The notes under the pieces: generated by a model | What the model was told of the DNA's origin: nothing | The model's database searches: none | What the model saw: only the letters and a program-made list of their open reading frames with translations | Made by a program: the position numbers and the translations under genes | Assembly (NCBI RefSeq): GCF_002014985.1 | Contig: NZ_MUXU01000056.1 | Location: forward strand, 28,025-92,024 | Source of the DNA: Moraxella caviae | GTDB lineage: Bacteria > Pseudomonadota > Gammaproteobacteria > Pseudomonadales > Moraxellaceae | Direction of reading: 5' to 3' | DNA: 64,000 bases | Shown here: in pieces, positions 27,799 through 36,849 of the stretch | Layout: every line of letters begins with the position of its first letter | Position numbering within the stretch: position 1 is the stretch's first letter

Positions 27799-27826
27799 TT
27801 GCAATGTTGTGATTATCGTGTATAAT
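27799..27826 (+). promoter_or_regulatory. Promoter of the second tRNA-Lys gene
   Basis: TTGCAA (27799-27804), 16-base spacer, TATAAT (27821-27826). The elements and spacing repeat those of the first copy. Confidence 0.75.
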
Positions 27827-27840
27827 ACGCAACTCAAATC

Positions 27841-27916
27841 GGGTCGTTAGCTCAGTTGGTAGAGCAGTTGACTTTTAATCAATTGGTCGCAGGTTCGAAT
27901 CCTGCACGACCCACCA
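27841..27916 (+). tRNA. tRNA-Lys (UUU), copy 2
   Basis: Same 76-base sequence as copy 1, with encoded CCA. Five bases separate it from tRNA-Asn, so the two are co-transcribed. Confidence 0.98.
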
Positions 27917-27921
27917 CCGAT

Positions 27922-27997
27922 TCCCCAATAGCTCAGTCGGTAGAGCATCGGACTGTTAATCCGTGTGTCCCTGGTTCGAGCCCAGGTTGGGGAGCCA
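27922..27997 (+). tRNA. tRNA-Asn (GUU)
   Basis: 76 bases. Acceptor TCCCCAA pairs with TTGGGGA, followed by GCCA. Anticodon loop ACTGTTAAT gives GTT. T arm TGGTTCGAGCCCA is standard. Confidence 0.97.
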
Positions 27998-28002
27998 TAT
28001 TC

Positions 28003-28036
28003 TAAAAAGCCTTCCATTTTCGGAAGGCTTTTTTAT
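28003..28036 (+). terminator. Terminator after the tRNA cluster
   Basis: AAAAGCCTTCC/GGAAGGCTTTT stem with a T run. Confidence 0.9.
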
Positions 28037-28220
28037 TTCTGGTCTTTTCTTTTTGGCATTTTGCTTTTAGCCATTTTCTCTTTTTAGCCGTTTTCTCTTT
28101 TAAACCATTCACCCTTTCTTGCCACGCTTGCCGACATTCTTATTGCAAAGTTTTCTCATTTGATGATTTTTTCCACTGCAAATGTGCTAAAATACAGCAC
28201 CTTTGTTATTGAGATTTTGT

Positions 28221-30014
28221 ATGGATTGGTCAGCAGAAATCGTTGCATCCCTTTGGTGGATTTTAAAATGCCTTGCCATCACCGCCGTGGTCTTTGGCGC
28301 AGCCATGTTTGCCCTCATCAAAAGCACCACTTGGGGGCAGCAGTTTTGGTCAATGGCGGCTGGGTTTTTGTCGCCAAAACGCAGCATCAAACCGTTGTTA
28401 TTTTTCGTTTTTATCGTAACGTTAACACTGCTGGAAGTGCGCATTAGCCTAATTCATTCAAATTGGTATAATGCCATGTACGCGTCTTTGGAAGCCTTTG
28501 ACCAGCAGGTTTTTTGGCAGCAAATGCTGATTTTTTGCTTCATCGCAGCGGCGGCAGTTACCAATGCGCTTTTGACCTATTATGCTGAGCAGCGTTTTAG
28601 CATTAACTGGATTGAATGGCTGAATAAAAATCTTTTGGATAAGTGGCTTGCCAACCGCGCCTACTACAAAACTCAGCAAATTTTCAACGAAGTGGACAAC
28701 CCCGACCAGCGCATTCAGCAAGACGTACAAGCCTATGTGCGCACGTCTTTATCGCTTGCCACTGGCGTGATTAGCGCGGTAACGTCCATCATTTCGTTCA
28801 CGCTGCTTTTGTGGACGCTGTCTGGGCCGATGACGCTTTTGGGCGTGGAAATTCCGCACATGATGGTGTTTTTGGTCTTTATTTATGTGCTTTTTGCCAC
28901 CGTGATTGCGTTTTGGCTGGGTCGTCCGCTGATTAACCTAAATTTCGCCAACGAAAAACTCAACGCCAACTACCGCTATTCCCTAATTCGTGTCAAGGAA
29001 TATGCCGAAAGCATCGCTTTTTATGCAGGCGAAAAGGCGGAGAAAAACCTTTTGTACCGCCAGTTCAATCACGTCATCGGCAATATGTGGGCGATTGTGT
29101 TTCGTACGCTCAAATTTTCAGGGTTCAACTTAATCATCACGCAAATTTCGGTGGTGTTTCCGCTGATTATCCAAGTGGGACGCTATTTTAACAAGCAAAT
29201 CAATCTGGGCGATTTGATGCAAACCATGCAAGTTTTTAGTCGTTTGCATGGCAATTTGTCCTATTTTCGTAACGTTTACGACACCTTTGCCGAATATCAA
29301 GCCACGCTCAACCGCCTGACAGGCTTTGAAAACGCCATCAAACAAAGCGCTGCCGCAAACGTTACGCAAGTACGCCATCATGACAGCGATGTGATTTTTC
29401 ATGACTTAACCGTCAAATCCCCTGCTGGCAAAACGCTGATTAGCAATCTAAATCTCACCCTACCCCAAGGCAGCCGCCTGCTGATTCAAGGCAAATCAGG
29501 ACTTGGTAAGACCACGCTGCTGCGCACGGCGGCAGGTCTTTGGTCGTATTCTGATGGTGCGATTTCTCGCCCTGATGATGCGCTGTTTTTATCACAAAAA
29601 CCGTATTTGCCGCAAGGTCGGCTGTCTGATGCACTGTATTATCCGCAAATCGCGCCAGATGAAAATGACGCTGCCGCCACAAAGCAGGCGCAGGATTTGC
29701 TTGAGCGTGTGCAGCTTGGGCATTTGGCGGCACGCCTGCATGAGCCGAACGATTGGACTCGTGTGCTGTCCTTGGGTGAGCAGCAGCGTCTGGCATTTGC
29801 GCGGCTTTTGCTGCACCGCCCTACGGTGGCGTTTTTGGACGAAGCCAGCGCGAGCCTTGATGAAGGCTTGGAAGATGCGATGTATCGCTTGCTTGCGGAC
29901 GCTTTGCCAAACACCACCATCATCAGCGTGGGACACCGCTCCACTTTGCTTGCGCACCACGAAATACGCCTAGAAATCCTAGAAGGACAACAATGGCAAG
30001 TGCAAAAGGTGTGA
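28221..30014 (+). CDS. ABC transporter, SbmA/BacA-like membrane domain fused to ATPase (YddA type)
   Basis: 597 residues from the ATG at 28221. The N-terminal half has about six membrane segments with the SbmA/BacA pattern: a SLIHSNWYNAMYASLEAFDQQVFWQQ stretch and LNKNLLDKWLANRAYYKTQ. This is the ABC_membrane_2 domain shared with peroxisomal ABCD transporters. The C-terminal half is an ATPase: Walker A GKSGLGKTT (about residue 425), signature LSLGEQQR (about 515) and Walker B VAFLDEASASLDE (about 535). E. coli SbmA lacks the ATPase and uses protons; YddA and the mycobacterial BacA-like proteins carry it. Substrates in the family include peptides, vitamin B12 and very-long-chain acyl compounds, so none is assigned. 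Single gene. Confidence 0.88.
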   Translation: MDWSAEIVASLWWILKCLAITAVVFGAAMFALIKSTTWGQQFWSMAAGFLSPKRSIKPLLFFVFIVTLTLLEVRISLIHSNWYNAMYASLEAFDQQVFWQQMLIFCFIAAAAVTNALLTYYAEQRFSINWIEWLNKNLLDKWLANRAYYKTQQIFNEVDNPDQRIQQDVQAYVRTSLSLATGVISAVTSIISFTLLLWTLSGPMTLLGVEIPHMMVFLVFIYVLFATVIAFWLGRPLINLNFANEKLNANYRYSLIRVKEYAESIAFYAGEKAEKNLLYRQFNHVIGNMWAIVFRTLKFSGFNLIITQISVVFPLIIQVGRYFNKQINLGDLMQTMQVFSRLHGNLSYFRNVYDTFAEYQATLNRLTGFENAIKQSAAANVTQVRHHDSDVIFHDLTVKSPAGKTLISNLNLTLPQGSRLLIQGKSGLGKTTLLRTAAGLWSYSDGAISRPDDALFLSQKPYLPQGRLSDALYYPQIAPDENDAAATKQAQDLLERVQLGHLAARLHEPNDWTRVLSLGEQQRLAFARLLLHRPTVAFLDEASASLDEGLEDAMYRLLADALPNTTIISVGHRSTLLAHHEIRLEILEGQQWQVQKV

Positions 30015-30043
30015 TGGACTAAATCGCAAGTTTTGAATAAAAG

Positions 30044-30098
30044 AAAACCCTGATATTGGTTATTCAGGAATCATAGCCCGAGCCGTATCAGGGTTTTT
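30044..30098 (+). terminator. Terminator-like hairpin after the ABC transporter
   Basis: AAAACCCTGATA (30044-30055) and TATCAGGGTTTT pair perfectly, followed by a T run. The loop is about 30 bases. Confidence 0.65.
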
Positions 30099-30150
30099 CA
30101 AAGGCAGTGTGGCAAATTAAGGTGTGGTGGTCAAATTTGTAAGTCTTAAA

Positions 30151-30262
30151 ATCGGTTTTATGAAGTTCGTAAGTTGGGTTAGCGGTAGCATAACCCAATG
30201 TTTTTTTAAGCGAATTTTAGATGTTGGGTTTTCGCTTTACTCACCCAACTTACTGGCTACAA
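30151..30262. repeat. Dispersed repeat with the motif AGTTGGGTTAGC, first copy
   Basis: The core ttcgtaagttgggttagcgg... is followed by a mirrored TAACCCAA, and a further inverted copy (ACCCAACTTACTGG) comes about 80 bases on. The same words occur at 38679-38740. This type of intergenic repeat is scattered in several gammaproteobacteria and neisserias. Confidence 0.6.
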
Positions 30263-30306
30263 CCCAAAACCACCATTCAATCCAAAGCCGCAACCCGCCC
30301 CAAAAC

Positions 30307-30337
30307 AAAAAACCAAGCCATCACAGCTTGGTTTTTT
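30307..30337. terminator. Bidirectional terminator between the ABC transporter and ddlB
   Basis: AAAAAACCAAGC/GCTTGGTTTTTT perfect stem; T runs on both strands. Confidence 0.9.
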
Positions 30338-30346
30338 ATCCAAAAT

Positions 30347-31255
30347 TTACAGCGTTTGCGCCAAGATTTTTAAGCACAAATCGGCAAATTCCACGCCTTT
30401 GACTTTAGCTGCCATCGGCACAAGGCTGTGATCGGTCATGCCCGGCACGGTGTTTAGCTCCAGCAAATACAGCTTGCCGTTTTCGTCTTTTAGAAAATCC
30501 ACACGCGCCCAGCCCTTGCCGTCTACCGCCGCAAAGGCACGCTTGGCGATGGCGTGCATTTCTTGCTCTTGCTCAGCGGTCAAATCCGATGGGCATTGAT
30601 AAGTGGTGTCATCACGCAGGTATTTGGCTTCATAATCGTAAAATTTACCCTTAGGAATGATACGAATGCTCGGCAAGGCTTCATCGCCCAAAATCGCACA
30701 CGCATACTCACCGCCAGTGATGGCTTTTTCTGCCAAAATCTCACCGTGGTACTGCTTAAGCGTCGGATAGGCTTTCGCCAAATCGCCAGCGTTTTCAATC
30801 ATCATCACGCCCACGCTTGAGCCTTCTGCTGCTGGCTTGGCAAACAGCGGCAAGCCAAATTCACGCTCCACCGCATCAAAATCAGTGTCGTCATGCAGCA
30901 CCACATAAGGCACGTTTGGCAGATTTAATCCTTGCCAAATCAAGCGGTTACGAAATTTATCCATCGCAATGGCGCTCGCCAACACGCCGCAGCCCGTATA
31001 AGGCACGCCAAAACCGTCCAGCACGCCTTGCAAGCTGCCATCTTCACCAAATGTGCCGTGCAAGACGTTGAACACACGGTCAAACTCACGCAATTTGCTG
31101 ATGTCGGTCTCTTTTGGGTCAAAATGATGTGCGTCCACACCCTTTGAAAGCAAGGCTTCTAGCACCGCTTTGCCGCTGTTTAGCGAAACTTCACGCTCGC
31201 TGCTAAAGCCGCCACACACCACGGCAACTTTGCCAAAATTTTTTACATCTGTCAT
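30347..31255 (-). CDS. ddlB: D-alanine--D-alanine ligase
   Basis: 302 residues from the ATG at 31255; an in-frame TTG at 31267 is rejected. ATP-grasp motifs: GGFSSEREVSLNSGKAV at the start (D-Ala site 1 Glu), LHGTFGEDGSLQGVLDG, KPAAEGSSVGVMMIEN, and the C-terminal LLELNTVPGMTDHSLVPMAA with the Mg-binding Glu/Asn pair. Reaction: joining of two D-alanines with ATP for the peptidoglycan pentapeptide. It follows murC after 70 bases, as in dcw clusters. The usual next genes ftsQ-ftsA-ftsZ do not follow: a terminator and a convergent ABC transporter end the unit. Confidence 0.96.
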   Translation of the reverse strand: MTDVKNFGKVAVVCGGFSSEREVSLNSGKAVLEALLSKGVDAHHFDPKETDISKLREFDRVFNVLHGTFGEDGSLQGVLDGFGVPYTGCGVLASAIAMDKFRNRLIWQGLNLPNVPYVVLHDDTDFDAVEREFGLPLFAKPAAEGSSVGVMMIENAGDLAKAYPTLKQYHGEILAEKAITGGEYACAILGDEALPSIRIIPKGKFYDYEAKYLRDDTTYQCPSDLTAEQEQEMHAIAKRAFAAVDGKGWARVDFLKDENGKLYLLELNTVPGMTDHSLVPMAAKVKGVEFADLCLKILAQTL

Positions 31256-31325
31256 AATTTTTCTCAATTAAATCAATGTGTTAATAAAATCATACGCTGA
31301 TAAATCACGCCATTAGCGAATCAAA

Positions 31326-32783
31326 TCAGCCCAAATACAAATTGTTATCTCTTAAATCAAGGCAGATTTGCCCCACGTTGCCTGCGCCTTGGGTGATGAG
31401 CAAATCGCCTGCTTTTAGTACACGCTGCATGGTTGGCGCAAGGTCGTCTTTATCCACCAAAGTCGGCTCAACTTGCCCACGCAAACGAATACTGCGTGCC
31501 AATGCCTTGGTATCTGCGCCCACGATTGGCGCTTCACCTGCGGCATACACATCAAGCAAAAGCAACTCGTCCACCTGCGACAATACGTCCACAAAATCAT
31601 CAAAACAATCACGCGTACGGCTGTAGCGGTGCGGCTGGAACATCATCACCAAGCGGCGCTCAGGGTAGCTTTGGCGTGCGGCTTTCACGGTTGCCAGCAC
31701 TTCGGTTGGGTGGTGTCCGTAGTCGTCAATCAATAGCACATCACCGCCTTCAAGCGCCACTTGCGCCTGCTTCTCAAAGCGTCTGCCCACGCCTGCAAAT
31801 TTCTCAAGCGCACGGATAATCGCCCCATCGTCCACGCCTTCATCGGTAGCAAGCGTGATTGCCGCCAGCGCATTGTACACGTTATGCTCGCCGGGGATAT
31901 TGAGTGTCAGACGCAGCGGTTCACGATCTTTTCTAAGTACGGTAAAGTGCGTTTTTGTGCCTTCTACTTGCAAATCCACCGCGCGCACGTCATTATGCTC
32001 TTTTAGACCAAAAGTCAGCACAGGGCGTGCCACGTCATCAATCATGCCATGCAACACGTCATCATCGCCGCACATCACTGCTAAGCCATAAAACGGCATA
32101 TTTTGTAAAAACTGAATGTAGGCTTGCTTTAATTTTTCAAAGCTGCCTTCATAGGTGTCCATGTGGTCTTCGTCAATGTTGGTAACGATTGCTGCCATCG
32201 GACGCAATGACAAAAACGATGCGTCTGATTCGTCAGCTTCTGCCACCAAATAGCGTGATTGCCCAAGCGCTGCGTTCTTGCCAGAAGCGTTGAGCTTGCC
32301 GCCGATGACGTAAGTCGGATCAAGTCCAGCTTCGGTCAGCATCATGGTCAGAAGGCTTGTGGTCGTGGTCTTGCCGTGCGCCCCTGCCACCGCAATGCTA
32401 TGACGATAACGCATCAGCTCACCCAGCATATCCGCGCGGCGCACCACAGGCAAGCGTGCTTGTAGTGCAGCTTGTATTTCTGGGTTGGTTTTGTCAATGG
32501 CGGACGACACCACCACCACGTCAGCGTTTTTGATGTTGGCAGAATCATGACCGATAAACACTTCTACGCCAAGGCTGACCAGACGCTTAGTTACTGCGCT
32601 TTCTTTGATGTCTGAACCAGTTACTGCATAGCCTTGGTTGGCAAGCACTTCAGCAATGCCGCACATACCAGCACCGCCAATCCCCACAAAGTGAATCGTG
32701 CTGATGCGGCGCATTTCAGGGATTTCAATCAAGCGTGTTGGCGGTGTTTTTTGTTTTGCGGTCAAATCATGAGCGTTTTGCAT
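31326..32783 (-). CDS. murC: UDP-N-acetylmuramate--L-alanine ligase
   Basis: 485 residues. N-terminal UDP-binding [23 protein letters not shown] loop [16 protein letters not shown], then [21 protein letters not shown], and the C-terminal domain with [19 protein letters not shown] and [15 protein letters not shown]. All are Mur ligase family features. Reaction: ATP-dependent addition of L-alanine to UDP-MurNAc in the cytosol, the first amino acid of the peptide stem. It stands between murG (146 bases upstream) and ddlB. The ATG at 32783 has a weak ribosome site. Confidence 0.97.
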   Translation of the reverse strand: MQNAHDLTAKQKTPPTRLIEIPEMRRISTIHFVGIGGAGMCGIAEVLANQGYAVTGSDIKESAVTKRLVSLGVEVFIGHDSANIKNADVVVVSSAIDKTNPEIQAALQARLPVVRRADMLGELMRYRHSIAVAGAHGKTTTTSLLTMMLTEAGLDPTYVIGGKLNASGKNAALGQSRYLVAEADESDASFLSLRPMAAIVTNIDEDHMDTYEGSFEKLKQAYIQFLQNMPFYGLAVMCGDDDVLHGMIDDVARPVLTFGLKEHNDVRAVDLQVEGTKTHFTVLRKDREPLRLTLNIPGEHNVYNALAAITLATDEGVDDGAIIRALEKFAGVGRRFEKQAQVALEGGDVLLIDDYGHHPTEVLATVKAARQSYPERRLVMMFQPHRYSRTRDCFDDFVDVLSQVDELLLLDVYAAGEAPIVGADTKALARSIRLRGQVEPTLVDKDDLAPTMQRVLKAGDLLITQGAGNVGQICLDLRDNNLYLG

Positions 32784-32929
32784 GGTAAGTTTTCCTAAAC
32801 TATTTTATCAATAAATCATTTTTACTGAAATGATTTATCCCAGTTTTTAATCTTGTTATTGGCTGTATTGGCAAATTTTAACGATGACGATTTAATCTTT
32901 ACCAAATCAATCGTCATTTTGAATCGCCA

Positions 32930-34024
32930 TCAAATCGTTTGCGCCACGATGTCCGCCACCGTCTTAGCAACGTGCGGCTTAGCCTTCGTGCGTGCGATTT
33001 GCGCCATTTTTAGGCATTGGCTGCGATCAAGCGCGGCAAGCGTTTGCGCAAGTTTTTCGCCAGACAGCTCGCTTTGTGGCAATAAAATCGCCGCGCCGAT
33101 GTCGGTCAAGGTCTTGGCGTTGGCGGTTTGGTGGTCGTCCACAGCGTGCGGCAATGGCACAAAAATCGCAGGCACGCCCACGCTTTGGATTTCTGTTACC
33201 GTCAAAGCACCCGCTCGGCAAATCACCACGTCTGCCCAGTTCAGTGCCGCTGCCACATCATCAATAAACGGCAAAAGCTCCACCGTGTGTTTTGCGGTGT
33301 CAATGCCTGCTTGCGAATACGCCACCAGCATGTCTTGGTGATTTGCCTTGCCGCACTGATGGCGCACCGACAGCGGCTGAGCGCTAGATTTTAAAAGCTC
33401 AACCACCGCATTATTGATGGCTTGCGCGCCCAAAGAACCGCCCATCACCAGCACTTTTAAAGGCGATGTGTCGTCCGTACGATAACGCTCTGCTGGCAAA
33501 GGCGCATTTTCAATGTCGGCACGCACAGGATTGCCAACCGTTACAAGCCTACTACCAAGCGAGCTTGCCATAAAATCAAACGCCCCATCAAAGGCTTGCA
33601 GCACTTTATCGGCTTGACGTGCCAGATTTTTATTACTCATGCCGACAATGGCATTTTGCTCGTGAATGATGAGCGGCACTTTACACAGCTTTGCCGCAAG
33701 TCCGCCCGGCGCCGTTACATAACCGCCAAAGCCCACCACCGCATCAATGCGCTCATTTTTAATGACTGCGCGCGCCGCCAGCACCGCACGAAACAGCATG
33801 ACGGGCAATTTAAGCAATCTTGCCACGCCATTACCACGCAAACCTTTCATGTCAATGGCATGAAAAGTGTAGCCGTGCTTTGCCACCAGCTCATTTTCCA
33901 TGCCGTTTGGCGTACCAAGCCAGTGAATTTTCGCGCCACGAGCCGCCAGCTCATCTGCCACCGCCAGCGCAGGAAAAACGTGTCCGCCTGTGCCTGCTGC
34001 CATCATTAGAATATTTGTTTGCAT
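32930..34024 (-). CDS. murG: UDP-GlcNAc transferase to lipid I
   Basis: 364 residues. Glycosyltransferase family 28 features: MMAAGTGGHVFPALAVADEL (GTGGHxxPA loop), GFGGYVTAPGGLAAKL, VMGGSLGAQAINNAV, CRAGALTVTEIQSVGVPAIF and PLPHAVDDHQTANAKTL. Reaction: transfers GlcNAc from UDP-GlcNAc to lipid I, giving lipid II, on the inner face of the membrane. Starts 60 bases after fic on the same strand. The order murG-murC-ddlB is the tail of the dcw cluster; ftsW, which normally precedes murG, is missing here, replaced by fic, gshB and pyrE. Confidence 0.97.
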   Translation of the reverse strand: MQTNILMMAAGTGGHVFPALAVADELAARGAKIHWLGTPNGMENELVAKHGYTFHAIDMKGLRGNGVARLLKLPVMLFRAVLAARAVIKNERIDAVVGFGGYVTAPGGLAAKLCKVPLIIHEQNAIVGMSNKNLARQADKVLQAFDGAFDFMASSLGSRLVTVGNPVRADIENAPLPAERYRTDDTSPLKVLVMGGSLGAQAINNAVVELLKSSAQPLSVRHQCGKANHQDMLVAYSQAGIDTAKHTVELLPFIDDVAAALNWADVVICRAGALTVTEIQSVGVPAIFVPLPHAVDDHQTANAKTLTDIGAAILLPQSELSGEKLAQTLAALDRSQCLKMAQIARTKAKPHVAKTVADIVAQTI

Positions 34025-34084
34025 GGTTGTTCCAAGGTTTATAATACGTTTAAATTAAAATTTGTCGCTCTAAAATGCTTATCA

Positions 34085-34846
34085 TTACAGACCCAATGTC
34101 TTGCCATACCACTCAAAGGCTTGCATTTGGCTGTCAATCACAAACTGTACAAACGGCATTTCATCGCCATTTGCCCAGCTGTCCAATGCCTGATAATACG
34201 CCAAACGGCTTTCCACAGTAATCACCGATGGCAAAAATCCTGCTTTCATCAATTCCAAATTCATCAAAAGCCGCGCTGTTCTACCATTGCCATCAATAAA
34301 AGGATGAATGATGACAAAATCTGCGTGCAATTTAGCAGCCTTGTACACAGGGTGCAAATCAGCTTGATGATGCCACGCAATCAATGCCAGCATTTTCTCG
34401 TCAAGCAATACAGAGCTTGGCGGCTTGTGGCTCGCACCACTAATCAGCACATCAACCGCACGGTAACGACCCGCATTCTTATCATCAATGCCTTTTAAAA
34501 TTAGCTGATGAATGTTTTTGATTTGCCATTCGCTAAAAGGCTCATGATTTGCCACCACGTCAAGCAAATATAAAATTGCTTCTTTGTGATTGATACATTC
34601 CAAATGCTCTGTCAGCGCCTTGCCGCCCACCGTAATGCCATGCTCTAGCACCACTTTGGTTTCAAACAGACTGAGTGTATTGCCTTCAATCGCATTAGAA
34701 TGATACGTCCAGCGCACCATCAAATCATTTTGCACGCTTGCCAACACCGCAGGGTCAAACGGCCTTAAGCAATCCAATCGCCCCTTAAGTGCATCAAGTT
34801 CGGCAAACAGCAAATCACTTGGCTTATGACTATTATGACTGGGCAA
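34085..34846 (-). CDS. Fic domain protein with N-terminal autoinhibitory motif
   Basis: 253 residues from a TTG at 34846 that has GGAGAG seven bases upstream; a TTG at 34867 gives seven more residues, and no ATG is available before residue 43. The Fic core is intact: HPFIDGNGRTAR (catalytic His about residue 181). An N-terminal SNAIEG motif (about 50-55) fits the inhibitory (S/T)xxxE(G/N) helix of class II Fic proteins, whose Glu blocks ATP gamma-phosphate. The wider N-terminus (RWTYHSNAIEGNTLSLFET) matches the common stand-alone bacterial Fic/DOC group. Reaction by family: AMP transfer from ATP to protein hydroxyls. The start overlaps the gshB end by 14 bases, so the gene is translationally coupled. 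Target unknown; no antitoxin is needed because the inhibitor is built in. Confidence 0.9.
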   Translation of the reverse strand: MPSHNSHKPSDLLFAELDALKGRLDCLRPFDPAVLASVQNDLMVRWTYHSNAIEGNTLSLFETKVVLEHGITVGGKALTEHLECINHKEAILYLLDVVANHEPFSEWQIKNIHQLILKGIDDKNAGRYRAVDVLISGASHKPPSSVLLDEKMLALIAWHHQADLHPVYKAAKLHADFVIIHPFIDGNGRTARLLMNLELMKAGFLPSVITVESRLAYYQALDSWANGDEMPFVQFVIDSQMQAFEWYGKTLGL

Positions 34847-35789
34847 GTAAACTCTCCACAAACCCAATAAAATCTACCGCGATTTGCGTACCGAATTGGT
34901 CGTCAATCTCACGCACGCACGTTGGGCTGGTAACGTTGATTTCGGTGATTTTTGCACCAATCAAATCCAAGCCCACAAAATACAAACCTTTTTCTAGCAA
35001 AATCGGCGCAACTTTCTCGGCCACAGCACGCTCGGCATCGCTTAGTGGCATTGCCACACCACGGCCGCCAGCCGCCAAATTGCCGCGCGTCTCACCGCCT
35101 TGCGGAATGCGCGCCAAACAATACGGCACCACCTGCCCACCCACAATCAGCACACGCTTATCACCTTCTTTAATCGCTGGCAAATATTTTTGTGCCATAA
35201 TGGGCAGCGTCTGCATTTGCGTGAGCATTTCTAGCGTTGAGCCGATGTTTGGGCTGTCCGCCGTTAAGCGGAAAATCCCCATGCCGCCCATGCCATCAAG
35301 CGGCTTGACAATCACATCGCCGTGCTGCTTGATGAACTCACGAATGTGCGCTTGCTTGGCGGTAACGATGGTCTCGCTCATCTCTTCGCTAAACCAAGTG
35401 GCAAACAGCTTTTCATTGCAATCGCGAATGGACGATGGATCATTCACCACCAGCACGCCAGCAGCTTTCGCCTTATCCAAAAGATAAGTGGCGTAAATGA
35501 AATTCATGTCAAATGGCGGATCTTTGCGCATCAAAATCACGTCAAATTCAGTAACTTTGACGGTACTTTTCTCGCCCAATTCATAAAATTTCTCAGGATT
35601 TTTAAAAACTTCCACAGGCTGACTGTCCACATACAGCTCGCCTAAGTTTAGCCACAAATCATGAATGCCGCAATAATACAAGCCATGCCCACGCTCACGA
35701 ATCGCCCACATCATCGCAAGGGTTGAGTCTTTTTTGTAATTGATGGTGGCAATGTCGTCCATCACGACCAAAAAGTTGAGTTTTTTCAT
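34833..35789 (-). CDS. gshB: Glutathione synthetase
   Basis: 318 residues (E. coli 316) from the ATG at 35789, which has GGAG nine bases upstream; two earlier in-frame starts overlap pyrE. N-terminal VVMDDIATINYKKDSTLAMM matches the family (VMDPI..I....DST). ATP-grasp parts: VVNDPSSIRDCNEKL, VKPLDGMGGMGIFRL (glycine-rich loop), and the end GLDLIGAKITEINVTSPTC with the Mg-binding Glu/Asn. Reaction: gamma-glutamylcysteine plus glycine plus ATP to glutathione. Follows pyrE after four bases, in one operon; gshA is not in the window. Confidence 0.97.
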   Translation of the reverse strand: MKKLNFLVVMDDIATINYKKDSTLAMMWAIRERGHGLYYCGIHDLWLNLGELYVDSQPVEVFKNPEKFYELGEKSTVKVTEFDVILMRKDPPFDMNFIYATYLLDKAKAAGVLVVNDPSSIRDCNEKLFATWFSEEMSETIVTAKQAHIREFIKQHGDVIVKPLDGMGGMGIFRLTADSPNIGSTLEMLTQMQTLPIMAQKYLPAIKEGDKRVLIVGGQVVPYCLARIPQGGETRGNLAAGGRGVAMPLSDAERAVAEKVAPILLEKGLYFVGLDLIGAKITEINVTSPTCVREIDDQFGTQIAVDFIGFVESLLAQS

Positions 35790-35793
35790 TGAT

Positions 35794-36438
35794 TTATACT
35801 CCATAAGTCGCACGGTATGCCATCATGCGCTCCAGCACATCTGTCTCGCCTTTGGCTTGTAAAAATGCGATAATGTCGTCAATATCCACCAAAGAATGCA
35901 CAGGCACGCCAAAATCTTCGGTGATTTGCTGTACCGCACTGCGCTCATCTTGCCCTTTTTCTTTACGGTCAAGCGCAATCACAATGCCAGCAAGGTTTGC
36001 GCCTGCGTCTTTTAAAATCTGCACCACTTCACGGATTGCCGTGCCTGCGGTCATCACATCGTCAATCACCCACACCGATTTGCCTTGCAAACTTGCGCCC
36101 ACCAGATTACCGCCTTCGCCATGCGTTTTGGCTTCTTTACGATTATAGCCCCACTCGGTGTTCACGCCGTGATTGCGCCACAAGGTTTGTGCCGTTGCCG
36201 CCACAAAAGGAATGCCTTTGTACGCCGCGCCAAAAATGCTTGGACGCTCGCCCAATTTATCCGCCAGCACATCAGCATAACCGCACGCCAGCATATCCAG
36301 CGCTTGACCGCTTGATAATAATCCAGCATTAAAAAAGTACGGACTGACACGCCCTGATTTTAGCGTGAATTCGCCAAATTTTAGCACTTGATAATCCAAA
36401 AGTAGCTGGATAAACGCATTTTTGTCAAAAGCTGCCAT
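35794..36438 (-). CDS. pyrE: Orotate phosphoribosyltransferase
   Basis: 214 residues (E. coli 213) from the ATG at 36438. PRTase features: FTLKSGRVSPYFFNAGLL at the start, AYKGIPFVAATA, the KTHGEGG loop that closes over the active site, and the PRPP motif VWVIDDVMTAGTAIRE. Reaction: orotate plus PRPP to OMP, the fifth step of pyrimidine synthesis. First gene of pyrE-gshB-fic. In enterics pyrE follows rph and has an attenuator; no such leader was recognised here. Confidence 0.97.
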   Translation of the reverse strand: MAAFDKNAFIQLLLDYQVLKFGEFTLKSGRVSPYFFNAGLLSSGQALDMLACGYADVLADKLGERPSIFGAAYKGIPFVAATAQTLWRNHGVNTEWGYNRKEAKTHGEGGNLVGASLQGKSVWVIDDVMTAGTAIREVVQILKDAGANLAGIVIALDRKEKGQDERSAVQQITEDFGVPVHSLVDIDDIIAFLQAKGETDVLERMMAYRATYGV

Positions 36439-36849
36439 AAGTCGCACCGTTATTCTTGGGTTGAAATTCTTAGGTTAAGTAAATTTGTGAAAAATCAAAT
36501 ATGACGAATCAAATCACGCTGGCAAATCAAACGCTCAAGATTTGCCAGTTGTCATAAATACTTCATATTTTACACCTTTTGGCGATAAATTTCTTGGGGA
36601 ATTTTGCCGTTTTGTGCATTTATTCGCACATTTACAGCCGCTTATAAAGACACTTTACAACCAAGCAATATTTGCGAAATATTTTTCAATCACGGGCAAG
36701 TTTTTATTAAGAAACACTCCCAAAATTGGCAGTAACTTCACCACACTTCACGCCCAGATTTGTAATAAAGTTCGCAAAAATTGGCAATAAAAAAAGACCC
36801 GATGATAACATCGGATCTTTGTACTTAAATTATTAAGCTAAGCAGCCCA
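36439..36849. other. Intergenic region upstream of pyrE
   Basis: 411 bases, AT-rich; holds the symporter terminator (36786-36820) and presumably the pyrE promoter. A frame at 36542-36790 has no ribosome site and no recognisable motif, and I do not call it. Confidence 0.5.
36786..36820 (-). terminator. Terminator after the AGCS symporter gene
   Basis: On the minus strand AAGATCCGATG/CATCGGGTCTT (one G-T pair), then a T run of seven. Confidence 0.85.

Noticed and set aside
27669-27997. tRNA cluster as an integration site for a mobile element
   Set aside because: No integrase or partial tRNA repeat is seen on either side; the repeats are complete, promoter-bearing tRNA genes.
36542-36790. An 82-codon plus-strand frame between pyrE and the symporter
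   Set aside because: No ATG or ribosome site of quality, no family, and it runs into the symporter terminator.
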